This document shows positions 1-8,958 of a stretch of DNA of 64,000 nucleotides, one piece after another; positions within the stretch are counted from its first letter, which is position 1, and every line of letters begins with the position of its first letter. The notes beneath the pieces are model-generated. The model was not told the DNA's origin. It did not search any database and worked only from the letters and a program-made list of their open reading frames with translations. Made by a program: the position numbers and the translations under genes. This stretch comes from Ignavibacteria bacterium (lineage in GTDB: Bacteria; Bacteroidota; Ignavibacteria; Ignavibacteriales; SURF-24): positions 124,001 to 188,000 of the forward strand of contig JAAXKN010000006.1 of the NCBI GenBank assembly GCA_025612375.1, given 5' to 3'.

Positions 1-2
1 AG

Positions 3-149
3 AACGACAGGACGGACCTCATTCTTGGTGCCGTTGACTTCCAGGTTGACAAAAACGTAAGCATTATGCCTAACCTGGAGTCCGTAAAGTACTCGGGCAT
101 TAAGGCAGGGGATCTTATTGGAAGAGTAACATTTTCTTATCAGTTCTAA
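3..149 (+). CDS. C-terminal end of an outer-membrane barrel protein (partial)
   Basis: The window opens inside a reading frame that stops at 147-149. The 48 visible residues alternate polar and hydrophobic positions and end in Tyr-Gln-Phe, the terminal aromatic residue typical of outer-membrane beta-barrels recognised by the BAM complex. It lies 29 bases upstream of pstS on the same strand, so a phosphate-related porin (OprP/O type) is possible, but that is inferred from position only. The N-terminal part is outside the window. Confidence 0.55.
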   Translation, partial: NDRTDLILGAVDFQVDKNVSIMPNLESVKYSGIKAGDLIGRVTFSYQF

Positions 150-178
150 ATATTCCCAAAAACATTAAAGGAAAAACA

Positions 179-1204
179 ATGAAATCAAAGTTTTTAATAA
201 TTCTCGGTATACTTCTGGTCTCATCTGTAATGAACGCACAGATGAAGCTTAACGGCGCAGGGGCTACTTTCCCATACGTTATTTATTCAAAATGGTTCGA
301 TGTCTACCATCAGAAAACAGGCATTCAGTTTAACTACCAGTCGATTGGAAGCGGCGGAGGCATTAAGCAGGTAATTGAAGGCACAGTGGATTTCGGCGCC
401 TCGGATGCCCCGATGTCGGACGAACAGCTGAAGGAAGCCCGTTCAAAGCAGGGCAGCGAAATTCTCCACATACCAACTGTAATGGGCGCTGTGGTTGTAA
501 CTTACAACCTGCCTCAGACTGGCAAGGGTCTGAAACTCTCTCCTGAAGTGCTTGCAGACATTTTCCTTGGAAAAATCAAAAAGTGGAACGATTCCAGGAT
601 CACCTCTATTAACAAGGGCATGAAGCTGCCCGACAAGGCAATATTTGTTGCCCACCGCTCCGACGGCAGCGGGACTTCAAACATTTTTACCGGATACCTT
701 TCAAAGGTCAGCGGCGAGTGGAAAAGCAAGGTTGGACAGGGTACTTCTGTTAACTGGCCCGCCGGACTCGGCGGCAAAGGCAACGAAGGCGTTGCCGGAC
801 TTGTAAAGCAGACACAAGGCGCAATTGGCTACGTTGAACTGGCCTACGCCGTGCAGAACGGACTGCCCTATGCGGCACTTAAGAATAAAGCCGGGAATTT
901 TGTAGAACCAAATTTTGCCAATGTTTCTGAGGCCGCTGCAGGTTTTATCAAGAAAATGCCCGCGGACCTGAGAGTTGAAATAACAAATGCCGACGGGAAA
1001 AACTCCTATCCGATTTCAGGATTCACATGGCTTTTAATCTATAAAAATATGAAAGATAAAAACAAAGCAAAGGCCATTGCAGACTTCCTTAAATGGGCTG
1101 TTACAGAAGGGCAGAAATTTGCTCCTGGACTTTACTACGCTCCACTTCCAAAGGAAGTTGTAAAACTGGATGAAAAGAAAATTTCAAGCATCGCGGTGAA
1201 ATAA
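179..1204 (+). CDS. pstS: Phosphate ABC transporter substrate-binding protein PstS
   Basis: Periplasmic phosphate-binding protein of the high-affinity Pst transporter, 341 residues, usual for the family. It starts with a signal peptide of about 20 residues (MKSKFLIILG... ending in NAQ), then the PstS opening LNGAGATFPYVIYSKWF, the IGSGGG loop and the DFGASDAPMS phosphate-binding loop; HRSDGSGTSNIFTGYL is also present. An AAAGGA ribosome site stands just before the ATG. pstC follows after 2 bases, so the genes are co-transcribed. No Pho box was recognised upstream. Confidence 0.96.
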   Translation: MKSKFLIILGILLVSSVMNAQMKLNGAGATFPYVIYSKWFDVYHQKTGIQFNYQSIGSGGGIKQVIEGTVDFGASDAPMSDEQLKEARSKQGSEILHIPTVMGAVVVTYNLPQTGKGLKLSPEVLADIFLGKIKKWNDSRITSINKGMKLPDKAIFVAHRSDGSGTSNIFTGYLSKVSGEWKSKVGQGTSVNWPAGLGGKGNEGVAGLVKQTQGAIGYVELAYAVQNGLPYAALKNKAGNFVEPNFANVSEAAAGFIKKMPADLRVEITNADGKNSYPISGFTWLLIYKNMKDKNKAKAIADFLKWAVTEGQKFAPGLYYAPLPKEVVKLDEKKISSIAVK

Positions 1205-1206
1205 CT

Positions 1207-2235
1207 ATGAACGTGAAAAACAGGGGCCGGGAGGAAATAAGCCTTGAGCTGAAAGCAACCGGTCCCTTCAGGGGTAAATCTGACCTTGAGTCCATGCCTG
1301 GATTCAGGGGCGGTATTATTTTCAGGAAGAACCGCGGCGACTTTATCTTTGAAAACCTAACCAGGTTCTTTGCCTTTTTGATTTTTGTACTCGTATTCCT
1401 AATGGGCTACCATATGATCGTACAGTCCCTGCCCTCAATAAATAAGTTCGGCTGGAGTTTTATTACCTCAGAAACCTGGGACCCGGTTAAGGAAAACTTT
1501 GGCGCACTGCCCTTTATATTCGGTACACTTTTTTCATCACTTCTTGCCCTTATCATCTCTATTTTCTTAAGTATAGGCACTGCAGTATTCCTTTCCGAAC
1601 TTGCCCCGGCGTGGCTTGAAAAAACGGTATCCGTACTCATTGAGCTCCTGGCGGCAATACCAAGCATTGTATATGGACTCTTCGGCATCTTTGTCCTTGC
1701 CCCATGGCTCAGAGATTCGGTTGAACCGTGGCTTGGAGACCGCCTTGGTTTTCTCCCTCTTTTTAACGGGGCACCTTACGGATTCGGGATGCTTTCGGCA
1801 GTCCTTATTCTGACAATAATGATTCTGCCTATAATAACCTCAATTTCGAGGGACATTATGCGCTCAATCCCCATGGCGCAAAGAGAAGCAGCCTTTGCTC
1901 TTGGAGCCACCAAATGGGAAGTCGTGCTCGTCGTCTTATCAGCCGCGAAGTCGGGCATTCTTGGCGCTGCCCTTCTTGGCCTTGGACGCGCTCTGGGCGA
2001 GACTATGGCAGTTACAATGGTAATCGGAAACACTCCTCAGATTTCCCTTTCCCTTTTCGATCCGGCTTATACGATGGCCAGCGTGCTGGCAAATGAGTTC
2101 AGTGAGGCAACCTCCCAGCTTTATACAAGCGCGCTTATAGAAATTGCGCTTTTACTTTTTGTTATGACTTTTATCTTAAATGCCACTGCAAGGCTTGTAG
2201 TATGGAGTGTAACAAGAAAATACTCAAAGGTGTAA
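1207..2235 (+). CDS. pstC: Phosphate ABC transporter permease PstC
   Basis: Inner-membrane permease that pairs with PstA to form the phosphate channel. It has 342 residues, with a cytoplasmic head of about 55 residues before the first membrane helix, six hydrophobic helices, and the EAA-type coupling loop REAAFALGATKWEVV at about residues 222-236 that docks on the ATPase. The start lies 2 bases after the pstS stop, which implies tight coupling. The first 40 residues have no clear counterpart in short PstC proteins, so a later start cannot be excluded. Confidence 0.94.
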   Translation: MNVKNRGREEISLELKATGPFRGKSDLESMPGFRGGIIFRKNRGDFIFENLTRFFAFLIFVLVFLMGYHMIVQSLPSINKFGWSFITSETWDPVKENFGALPFIFGTLFSSLLALIISIFLSIGTAVFLSELAPAWLEKTVSVLIELLAAIPSIVYGLFGIFVLAPWLRDSVEPWLGDRLGFLPLFNGAPYGFGMLSAVLILTIMILPIITSISRDIMRSIPMAQREAAFALGATKWEVVLVVLSAAKSGILGAALLGLGRALGETMAVTMVIGNTPQISLSLFDPAYTMASVLANEFSEATSQLYTSALIEIALLLFVMTFILNATARLVVWSVTRKYSKV

Positions 2236-2237
2236 AC

Positions 2238-3080
2238 ATGACAGGAAAACTTAATTCAAAGTTAAGGAAAATAAAAAGCCGGGTAATGACACTTATTTGC
2301 ATACTCAGTGCGGTCGTGGTTATGGTTCCCCTTTTTATAATCCTTTTTTATACTTTAAAACAGGGCTTTAGCTCCATCAGCTGGTCCTTTTTCACCCAAA
2401 TGCCTAAGCCTGCAGGTGAAGCCGGCGGAGGAATGGCAAATGCCCTTATGGGATCATTCATTTTAATCGGCCTGGGCAGCCTGATAGGAATTCCCGTGGG
2501 CATTTTTTCAGGCATATATCTTTCCGGTGAGAATTCATCACTTTTTTCAAAAAGCATCAGGTTTTTAACCGAGGTCTTAAATGGAATTCCGTCCATTGTA
2601 ATCGGTGTTGTAGCCTATATAATAATTGTAATACCGATGAAAAAGTTTTCTGCCCTGGCCGGAGGCTTTGCGCTGGGTATTCTTATGATTCCGCTTATTA
2701 CAAGAACGACAGAGGAGATGCTGAGGCTTGTGCCGGAAACTTACCGCGAAGCCGCCCTGGCCCTTGGTGCCCCGCGCTGGAAAGCAACGCTCTTTGTCGT
2801 TCTGCCTGCGGCATTTAAGGGAATTTTTACCGGCATTCTTCTTTCCATAGCAAGGGCTGCGGGTGAAACAGCCCCCTTACTCTTTACGGCGCTTGGTAAC
2901 CGTTTCTGGTCAACAAGGCTCGATGAGCCGATTGCATCTCTTACAGTATTCATATACGACTACTCAAAGGCCCCCTTCGAGGACTGGAACCGCCAGGCCT
3001 GGGCAGCGGCCTTGGTCCTGATACTTATTGTAACCCTCGTCAACCTATCTTTCAGAGCCATCACCAGAAAAAGGATTTGA
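2238..3080 (+). CDS. pstA: Phosphate ABC transporter permease PstA
   Basis: Second membrane subunit of the Pst phosphate transporter, about 280 residues. Six predicted helices are visible, with the EAA loop REAALALGAPRWKATLF and the RAAGETAPLL segment typical of PstA. The ATG at 2238 is chosen because AAAGGTG at 2226-2232 gives well-spaced Shine-Dalgarno pairing; an upstream start at 2202 would overlap pstC by 34 bases. The usual next genes, pstB (ATPase) and phoU, are absent: a terminator and an opposing gene follow directly. Confidence 0.94.
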   Translation: MTGKLNSKLRKIKSRVMTLICILSAVVVMVPLFIILFYTLKQGFSSISWSFFTQMPKPAGEAGGGMANALMGSFILIGLGSLIGIPVGIFSGIYLSGENSSLFSKSIRFLTEVLNGIPSIVIGVVAYIIIVIPMKKFSALAGGFALGILMIPLITRTTEEMLRLVPETYREAALALGAPRWKATLFVVLPAAFKGIFTGILLSIARAAGETAPLLFTALGNRFWSTRLDEPIASLTVFIYDYSKAPFEDWNRQAWAAALVLILIVTLVNLSFRAITRKRI

Positions 3081-3132
3081 CAGCTAAAAAGAGAAATATC
3101 TTTATTCAAATTTTTATCATTCTGTTAAAAAC

Positions 3133-3167
3133 AAAAAAGCCGTGATCTGTATGACCACGGCTTTTTT
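3133..3167. terminator. Bidirectional terminator between pstA and ppiD-like gene
   Basis: AAAAAAGCCGTG at 3133-3144 pairs perfectly with 3156-3167 across an 11-base loop. The flanking A and T runs give U-tracts on both strands, so it can end both pstA (plus) and the convergent chaperone gene (minus). Confidence 0.9.
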
Positions 3168-3192
3168 ATGTATCAACTTTTTTTAAGATCAA

Positions 3193-5283
3193 CTATCTTG
3201 AGTAGAACTGCCTTCTGTTATCTACTATCTTGGCATCTTTCTTTAACTGGTTGATCCACTGGCTGAAGAAATAAGATTTCTTCTGCTGAAGGATGTTGTC
3301 TCTTACAGAGTTCCTCTGCATTGCATACTGTGACTGCTGGAAAGGAGTTCTGTTTGTAACCTGGATCAGGTAAACGCCTCTCTGACCCCTTACAGGCTCT
3401 GTAATCTTGTTAACATCTGCATTGAGCGCTTTCTGCATGAAAGCAAAATCGCGTCCGATATTCGGAACAGACTGTGCAGGTGTAAAGGTACCTGTTGTGT
3501 CAAACCTGGCCTGTCCGCCGAAGTTCATTGCAGCCTGCTGCAGTGAAGAACCCGAGGCCTGTTTCCTGATCTGTTCAGCAATCTTGGTTGCCTTCTGAAG
3601 CTTCTTCTCGCGGATAACCATCGGCTTAAGTGAAGCTTTTACTTCTTCATATTTCCTTACACCAGGCTTAACCACCTCAGAAACCTGTGCCACGACGTAT
3701 CCGCTCTGAGCTTTGTAAACATCGCTTAAGTCACCCTTGTCGCTGTCAAAAGCCCAGTCAACCATTGCCTTGTTGGCGCCGACGCCGGGAACATAACTTG
3801 CATCCTGGTTGAATAATGGGGTTTCCATTATCCTGTAGTTCATAGTCTTTGCTTCCTGATCGAAGTTCGACTTCTTTGCAAGATAAACAAAATCGTTGGC
3901 TGCCTGGTATGCATTGTCTGCAGTTGAAGCTGAAGCCTTGATCTTGTTGACTATTCTTTCAACAACATACTTGCCTGAAGTCTTTCCGGTAACCTTTACA
4001 ATGTGATATCCGAAATTGCTCTTGAAAGGCTTCTGTACAACGCCAACGGGACCGTTAAAGCTTGCGTCTTCAAATTCCTTTACCATCTGTCCTTTTCCGA
4101 ACCATCCCAGGTCACCGCCCTTTCTTGCGCTTGCAACGTCGTCAGACTTTTCTTTTGCCATCTTTGAAAAATCGGCACCTGCCTGAAGCTGGCTGTAAAC
4201 GTTCATTGCTTCCTGCTGAGCCTTGGCTTCATCACCCTTGAAAGGAATGAGAATGTGTGAGGCTCTTACAAATGTTTCACTTGAAGGAGCTTTTCCAAGA
4301 AGCTTATAAACCACGTAGCCTTCAAATGAGGCATAAGGGCCTAAGAGGCTTCCGGGAGCAGCATTTGCAAATGCTTCAACAGCTTCCGGAGGAAGCATGT
4401 TTGGACTTAAAGTATCCTTTGTTGCGGGGGCTTCTGAATAGATCTGAACATAACTCTTGAAGTCTGCTGTATCGTTCTTTGCTTTATTTATAAGAGCAAT
4501 AAGATTGTTCTTTATAGAAGCGGAATCTTCTCTTGAAGCAGCCTTTGAGAACACTACATATCTCAGCTTCCGCTGTGCATCAACCTTGAAGCGGTCCTGG
4601 TTGTCATTGTAGAACTTCTTCAGGTCGTCCTCGTTTACTGAAACTGAATTATCGGGTATTGTATTCAGGTCAACCAGCACGTAGTTGGCATTGATTTTTG
4701 TAGCCTGATCAATATACCTGCGTTTGATTTCCCCTTCGCTGACCGTCAGGCTGGCAAAGAGATAATTCTGAAGTTTTTCCTGCAGCCTCATCTGTCTTAT
4801 ATTGTCTTCAAGACCAAGGAGAACTTCTTTCTTCTGTGCACGAAGCGTCTGCTCGTAGAGCTGCCTGTTGAATCTGCCAGTAGAATCCGTAAACTGTCTT
4901 CTCAGAGCTTCGGGAGGGTTGGGCCCGAGCAAAATGTCCTGTACTTCCTGGTCAGAAACTTTAATACCCAGCTTGTCGTACTGTTCTTTTACCAGTTCCT
5001 GAGTAACCATAGCGTCCCAGACCTGGTCATTGAAGGCATCCATCTGATCTTCGTCAATGTCCTTGCCTGTCTGTTCTTTTTGCCTTTGTCTGGCCTGATC
5101 TAAAAATGCAGAAAACTGCTGATAAGAAATATCCTGACCGTTGACTGACCCCACGTTATTCTTTCGCTGACCGAAGATTTCGATCACTCTGGAATCTGAA
5201 AGGACCATAAAAAGGACAAATATTCCACCAATCGTAATAATAAATGCCGGAGCAAGACTCCTCATTTTGGCCATCATAGCCAT
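3193..5283 (-). CDS. PpiD/SurA-type periplasmic peptidyl-prolyl isomerase chaperone
   Basis: Membrane-anchored periplasmic folding factor of the PpiD type, 696 residues, slightly longer than Escherichia coli PpiD. One N-terminal membrane helix (about residues 10-28) is followed by a SurA_N-like helical domain, and a parvulin (PPIC) domain begins near residue 340 (RASHILIPFKG; GGDLGWFGKGQMVKEFEDA; FGYHIVKV). A long C-terminal region follows. It likely assists outer-membrane and secreted protein folding after Sec translocation. A GGGAGG site lies 11 bases before the ATG, and a good promoter stands upstream at 5333-5363. Confidence 0.9.
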   Translation of the reverse strand: MAMMAKMRSLAPAFIITIGGIFVLFMVLSDSRVIEIFGQRKNNVGSVNGQDISYQQFSAFLDQARQRQKEQTGKDIDEDQMDAFNDQVWDAMVTQELVKEQYDKLGIKVSDQEVQDILLGPNPPEALRRQFTDSTGRFNRQLYEQTLRAQKKEVLLGLEDNIRQMRLQEKLQNYLFASLTVSEGEIKRRYIDQATKINANYVLVDLNTIPDNSVSVNEDDLKKFYNDNQDRFKVDAQRKLRYVVFSKAASREDSASIKNNLIALINKAKNDTADFKSYVQIYSEAPATKDTLSPNMLPPEAVEAFANAAPGSLLGPYASFEGYVVYKLLGKAPSSETFVRASHILIPFKGDEAKAQQEAMNVYSQLQAGADFSKMAKEKSDDVASARKGGDLGWFGKGQMVKEFEDASFNGPVGVVQKPFKSNFGYHIVKVTGKTSGKYVVERIVNKIKASASTADNAYQAANDFVYLAKKSNFDQEAKTMNYRIMETPLFNQDASYVPGVGANKAMVDWAFDSDKGDLSDVYKAQSGYVVAQVSEVVKPGVRKYEEVKASLKPMVIREKKLQKATKIAEQIRKQASGSSLQQAAMNFGGQARFDTTGTFTPAQSVPNIGRDFAFMQKALNADVNKITEPVRGQRGVYLIQVTNRTPFQQSQYAMQRNSVRDNILQQKKSYFFSQWINQLKKDAKIVDNRRQFYSR

Positions 5284-5332
5284 ATTTTACACTGCCTCCC
5301 GTAAAAAATTTGGATTTTTACACTAAGAAATG

Positions 5333-5363
5333 CAAATTTACCCACACTTACTATCAAAAGCAA
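5333..5363 (-). promoter_or_regulatory. Bacteroidota-type promoter of the PpiD-like gene
   Basis: On the minus strand the -33 TTG (5361-5363) is followed by exactly 20 bases and then TAAATTTG (5333-5340), a full match to TAnnTTTG. The implied start of transcription is about 40 bases before the ATG at 5283. The same spacing recurs upstream of enolase and of the lipoprotein at 35104-36330. Confidence 0.65.
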
Positions 5364-5424
5364 TTACTTTTATTTTGGGATTTGTGTATTTTTCTTTCCA
5401 CATTTCCCTTAAGAATGGCACTAA

Positions 5425-6030
5425 ATGAAAAATAACCCAAAAAAATTTAACATTGTCAAGGCCGCACAGAAAAGATTTGCCCGACACGGCCTTGCAAAGA
5501 CCACAATTGAGGAAATTGCACGCGATCTCAGGATCGGCAAAGCCTCAATTTATCACTATTATGCCTCAAAAGAAGACATATATTATGACGTCATCGGCTT
5601 CGAAATTGACAGATTTATTGCGGAAATCAGGGAAACGCTCTCTAACCCGGAAATCCCGGAGGCTGAGAAGAAACTTTACGGCTATCTGGACCTGAAGTCA
5701 AAGACGCCGGAAAAATATTCTTTAATATATGAGCTCGTAAAACTGGCATTCAGGGATTTTCCGCTGGAAAGGGACCTGGAAAACCTCCAGAACCTGATGA
5801 AAAATGAAGAATCCGCCCTTATGGAGTTCCTGAAGAATAATATGGATAAAAAGAAGCTTACACCTTCACTTCCCGGAATGATAATTAAGCAGACCTGGGC
5901 TTTTGTGCTCGCCGAGGCGTTTAATAAAACCTTTTTTGGCGAAACTGAAGCAGGCTCCATTCTTCCCATAATGAATATGGAGGAAGCCGCCCCGTTCTGG
6001 GAAGCCTACTTCAGGCAGCTGCTGCTTTAA
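5425..6030 (+). CDS. TetR/AcrR family transcriptional regulator
   Basis: Probable DNA-binding repressor of 201 residues. The N-terminal helix-turn-helix is clear: AAQKRFARHGLAKTTIEEIA followed by LRIGKASIYHYYASKEDIYYD. The C-terminal ligand domain is divergent and its ligand unknown. It is divergent from the PpiD-like gene and convergent with phnE, whose stop it overlaps by 4 bases. Its target cannot be told from sequence; the upstream chaperone or an unlinked efflux system are possible. Confidence 0.88.
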   Translation: MKNNPKKFNIVKAAQKRFARHGLAKTTIEEIARDLRIGKASIYHYYASKEDIYYDVIGFEIDRFIAEIRETLSNPEIPEAEKKLYGYLDLKSKTPEKYSLIYELVKLAFRDFPLERDLENLQNLMKNEESALMEFLKNNMDKKKLTPSLPGMIIKQTWAFVLAEAFNKTFFGETEAGSILPIMNMEEAAPFWEAYFRQLLL

Positions 6031-7133
6031 TAGATCGCTTCCCTGATCTTTGCGCTTATATAATCCATTACCCAGACTACAAAGGCGATCATGATAACAA
6101 TGAGGCCCACCTCATTCCATCTTGCAAGCCCCTGATACTGCATGAGCATTGTGCCTATTCCGCCGCCTCCAACCAGGCCGATAATCGTTGCCATCCTGAC
6201 GTTAATGTCCCATCTGTATATTGTAAAGGAAAGAAAAGGAAGAGTTATCTGCGGCACAACGGCATACCAGACCACCTGTATCTTGTTTGCCCCTGTTGCA
6301 ACTATTGCCTCAACCGGGCCCTGCTCAATTCCTTCAATAGCTTCGGAATAAAGTTTTGCATTTGATGCTATGGAATGAACCAGGAGCGCTATCATACCGG
6401 CATAAGGACCAATACCCACCCAGACAGAAAAAATAATTGCCCAGATTAGAGGCTCAATTGAACGAATGAAGTTAAAAATTATCCTCAGCACGTAGTAAAT
6501 GGCAAATGTGATTTTATTATCCCTCATCAGGTTGCGCGCCGTTAAAAAACTTAAAACAAACGTAGGCGGAATTGACAGAAGCGTTGCAATTAAAGCCAGG
6601 TAAATTGTTTCTATAATGGCCGAAAGTGCGTCGTCAAAAATGGCCATATTCGGGTGAAACATGGCCCCGAAAATCCTCTCTGCACCACGGATCCCCTCAG
6701 CGCTGAAAATGTCTATAATAGAGATCTTTGTGACCACCCAGCCTGCAATAAAGGTCAGGTCGAAAAGAAGCCATGCAAATATTTCAACCGACCACTTTGT
6801 AACTTTATTATCCTTATGAAGCTTGAAAAGCCTCATTGAAAGTGATGTCCCTGTAAATGCCCACACGGTTCCAATTACTATGCTTAGAGCAAGAACAGAG
6901 GCAATCTGATACCACGAAAAAGGGGTTTCACGCAGGCTCAGTATAAATTTATAATAGATAACCCTTTGAAGTAAAAGCAGTGTGTAGAAGACAAGAAAAA
7001 TATCGAGTAAAACGGCTTTTACGAAATTAATTCTGGCCTGCTTTTCCTTATCTCTGGAAATGATTTCCTGCGGTTTCAGATTTTCAGCTTCGGTTATTTT
7101 CATTCTGGTTTCTTTGGTGTTATTCACTGGCAC
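6027..7133 (-). CDS. phnE: Phosphonate-type ABC transporter permease PhnE
   Basis: Membrane permease of a PhnCDE-type transporter. The C-terminal ~265 residues hold the PhnE permease with its EAA coupling loop (VEAIVATGANKIQVVWYAV) and IIGLVGGGGIG. About 100 extra N-terminal residues carry two further hydrophobic segments, making it 368 residues against roughly 260-280 usual. The GTG at 7133 starts 8 bases after the phnC stop; an ATG at 7103 is an alternative giving 358 residues. Last gene of the phnD-phnC-phnE operon. Confidence 0.88.
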   Translation of the reverse strand: MPVNNTKETRMKITEAENLKPQEIISRDKEKQARINFVKAVLLDIFLVFYTLLLLQRVIYYKFILSLRETPFSWYQIASVLALSIVIGTVWAFTGTSLSMRLFKLHKDNKVTKWSVEIFAWLLFDLTFIAGWVVTKISIIDIFSAEGIRGAERIFGAMFHPNMAIFDDALSAIIETIYLALIATLLSIPPTFVLSFLTARNLMRDNKITFAIYYVLRIIFNFIRSIEPLIWAIIFSVWVGIGPYAGMIALLVHSIASNAKLYSEAIEGIEQGPVEAIVATGANKIQVVWYAVVPQITLPFLSFTIYRWDINVRMATIIGLVGGGGIGTMLMQYQGLARWNEVGLIVIMIAFVVWVMDYISAKIREAIY

Positions 7134-7140
7134 GTGTTTT

Positions 7141-7902
7141 TTACCCTATTTCCACTTCTTCGGCATCTTCGCCGTAGATTGTCCTGAACCATTCCTGGTT
7201 TATGCTCTTCGGATCCCCCTCATAAACAATATTTCCTTCTCTTAGAGCAATAACGCGTGAGGCATAGCGCCTTACAAGGCTTAAAAAGTGGAGATTGCAG
7301 ATTACAGTTGTACCCAGCTCCCTGTTTACTTTCTCAAAATACTGCATAACTGAATTTGATGTTGCCGGATCCAGCGACGCCACAGGCTCATCTGCCAGAA
7401 GAAGCTTCGGGTTCTGCATAAGGCTGCGCGCAATTGCAACCCTCTGCTGCTGCCCACCGCTTAATGTATCGGCCCTTAAAGCGGCTTTGTCTTCAATACC
7501 TACAATCCTCAGGCACTTATAGGCATCCTCGCAGATTCCGGGAGAGAACTTCTCCAGAACTGAATCCCACGTGCTTATGGAGGCCAGGCGCCCTGTTATA
7601 ACGTTCGTAAGAACAGACCTTCTTCTTACAAGATTAAAATGCTGGAATACCATTCCAATCTGCTGGTGCACACTTCTGAGCTCCGTGCCTTTTACGTGTG
7701 TTATGTCTTTACCCATAAATTCAATTGTACCCTGCGTAGGCTCAAGCAGGCGGTTGATGCACCTGAGGAGCGTGGATTTCCCTGAACCGCTCAGGCCAAT
7801 AACCACCAGGAATTCCCCCTCCTTAACCTCAAAATTAACTCCTTTTAAGGCATGGGTTCCGTCTTTATATATCTTATGCAGATCCTTAATTTTCAGCAGC
7901 AT
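7141..7902 (-). CDS. phnC: Phosphonate-type ABC transporter ATPase PhnC
   Basis: Cytoplasmic ATPase of the PhnCDE importer, 253 residues, typical length. It carries Walker A GLSGSGKSTLLR, the Q-loop region, the signature LSGGQQQRVAIARSL, Walker B LLLADEPVASLD and the switch His in NLHFL. It lies between phnD and phnE on the same strand. No C-P lyase or phosphite dehydrogenase gene is present nearby, so the imported compound (phosphonate, phosphite or another oxyanion) is not settled. Confidence 0.93.
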   Translation of the reverse strand: MLLKIKDLHKIYKDGTHALKGVNFEVKEGEFLVVIGLSGSGKSTLLRCINRLLEPTQGTIEFMGKDITHVKGTELRSVHQQIGMVFQHFNLVRRRSVLTNVITGRLASISTWDSVLEKFSPGICEDAYKCLRIVGIEDKAALRADTLSGGQQQRVAIARSLMQNPKLLLADEPVASLDPATSNSVMQYFEKVNRELGTTVICNLHFLSLVRRYASRVIALREGNIVYEGDPKSINQEWFRTIYGEDAEEVEIG

Positions 7903-7923
7903 TTAATTAATAAACCTTTCGCA

Positions 7924-7954
7924 ATTCAGCATTAAGCATTCAACATTAAACATT
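7924..7954. repeat. Heptanucleotide tandem repeat, ATTnAnC type
   Basis: Four consecutive 7-base units (ATTCAGC, ATTAAGC, ATTCAAC, ATTAAAC) plus a partial fifth fill most of the phnD-phnC spacer. They share the same 7-base period as unrelated-sequence repeats at 10397, 50521 and 51473. Confidence 0.75.
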
Positions 7955-8880
7955 TATTTTATTACCCCGCTTAAGGAGATGTTCTGTTCCTTCAGCATCT
8001 GTCTGAGTCCGTCATAATCGCGGTCACTGGTCTTAATAAGTCCCACGATATCTGCAATTTCAAACATAGCCTTCTGCCCTTTGGGAGTAGACACAAATTT
8101 CAGGAATGCATTTACAATTTTTCTTTTCATCTCCTCCGGCATATCCTTCCTGAATACATAAGGATCATTAGGGATCGATTCTGTAAAACCTATAATCTTA
8201 ACCTTCTTTACAACGTCCGGAAACTGCGGCAGTACCCTCATCCTTGCATCCATTACAAGGCCTGTTTTGGGATTTGGGTCGGAATAATAGACTGCACCGG
8301 CATCCACCTGCTTCTGATAAATCATTGTTACAACGTTGTCATGCTTCATGGCAAAAACTTCTTCCGATGGCTTTATTCCTCTTCTTTTAAGTATGGCCTT
8401 GGGAAGAATGTAGCCGGAGGTTGACGAAGGATCCACATAGGCAATCTTTCTGCCCTGGAGGTCACTCAGGCTGTCGATTCCGGAGCCCGCGCGTGCAAGG
8501 AAGCATCCCTTGTAGGTCGTCTCTCCCCCTTCCCTTACAATCCTGAGCCTTGCCTCGGCTCCGTACTTCTCATGAGCCATAAGGTAGGAGAAAGTATTTA
8601 TTCCGGCAATATCGCATTTATTTGTCCCGAAGGCCTCCACAACAGCAATATAGCTCTGTGGAACTGCGGTTTCAAAATAATAGCCGGTTTCCTTTTCAAG
8701 GAAGTCCACCAGCTCCTTTGCATTTGCAGTTATCCTGTCGGCGTCCAGCGCAGGTGTAAAGTAGAGCTTTACAGGGTTGCTTTTTGTTCCAAGATCCCTT
8801 TTATGGAGGTCGTGAAACGTGGAAATCCCTATAAAAATAAGGATCGGGGAAATATAAAGTAAATATTTTAATAATTTCAT
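7954..8880 (-). CDS. phnD: Phosphate/phosphite/phosphonate-binding protein PhnD
   Basis: Substrate-binding protein of the PhnCDE importer, 308 residues. An N-terminal hydrophobic segment (about residues 5-20) without a lipobox Cys suggests a signal peptide or membrane anchor. Family features include NPVKLYFTPALDADRI, the YVDPSSTSGYILPKAIL loop of PhnD-type proteins and SIPNDPYVFRKDMP. It is the first gene of the transporter operon. The substrate cannot be read from the sequence. Confidence 0.9.
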   Translation of the reverse strand: MKLLKYLLYISPILIFIGISTFHDLHKRDLGTKSNPVKLYFTPALDADRITANAKELVDFLEKETGYYFETAVPQSYIAVVEAFGTNKCDIAGINTFSYLMAHEKYGAEARLRIVREGGETTYKGCFLARAGSGIDSLSDLQGRKIAYVDPSSTSGYILPKAILKRRGIKPSEEVFAMKHDNVVTMIYQKQVDAGAVYYSDPNPKTGLVMDARMRVLPQFPDVVKKVKIIGFTESIPNDPYVFRKDMPEEMKRKIVNAFLKFVSTPKGQKAMFEIADIVGLIKTSDRDYDGLRQMLKEQNISLSGVIK

Positions 8881-8958
8881 ATAAAACTGAGTTTGCCGCC
8901 TTAAAATAACAAATAAAAGGCTTCTTTTACCCCTGCATGGCCTGTTTTAATCATAATT

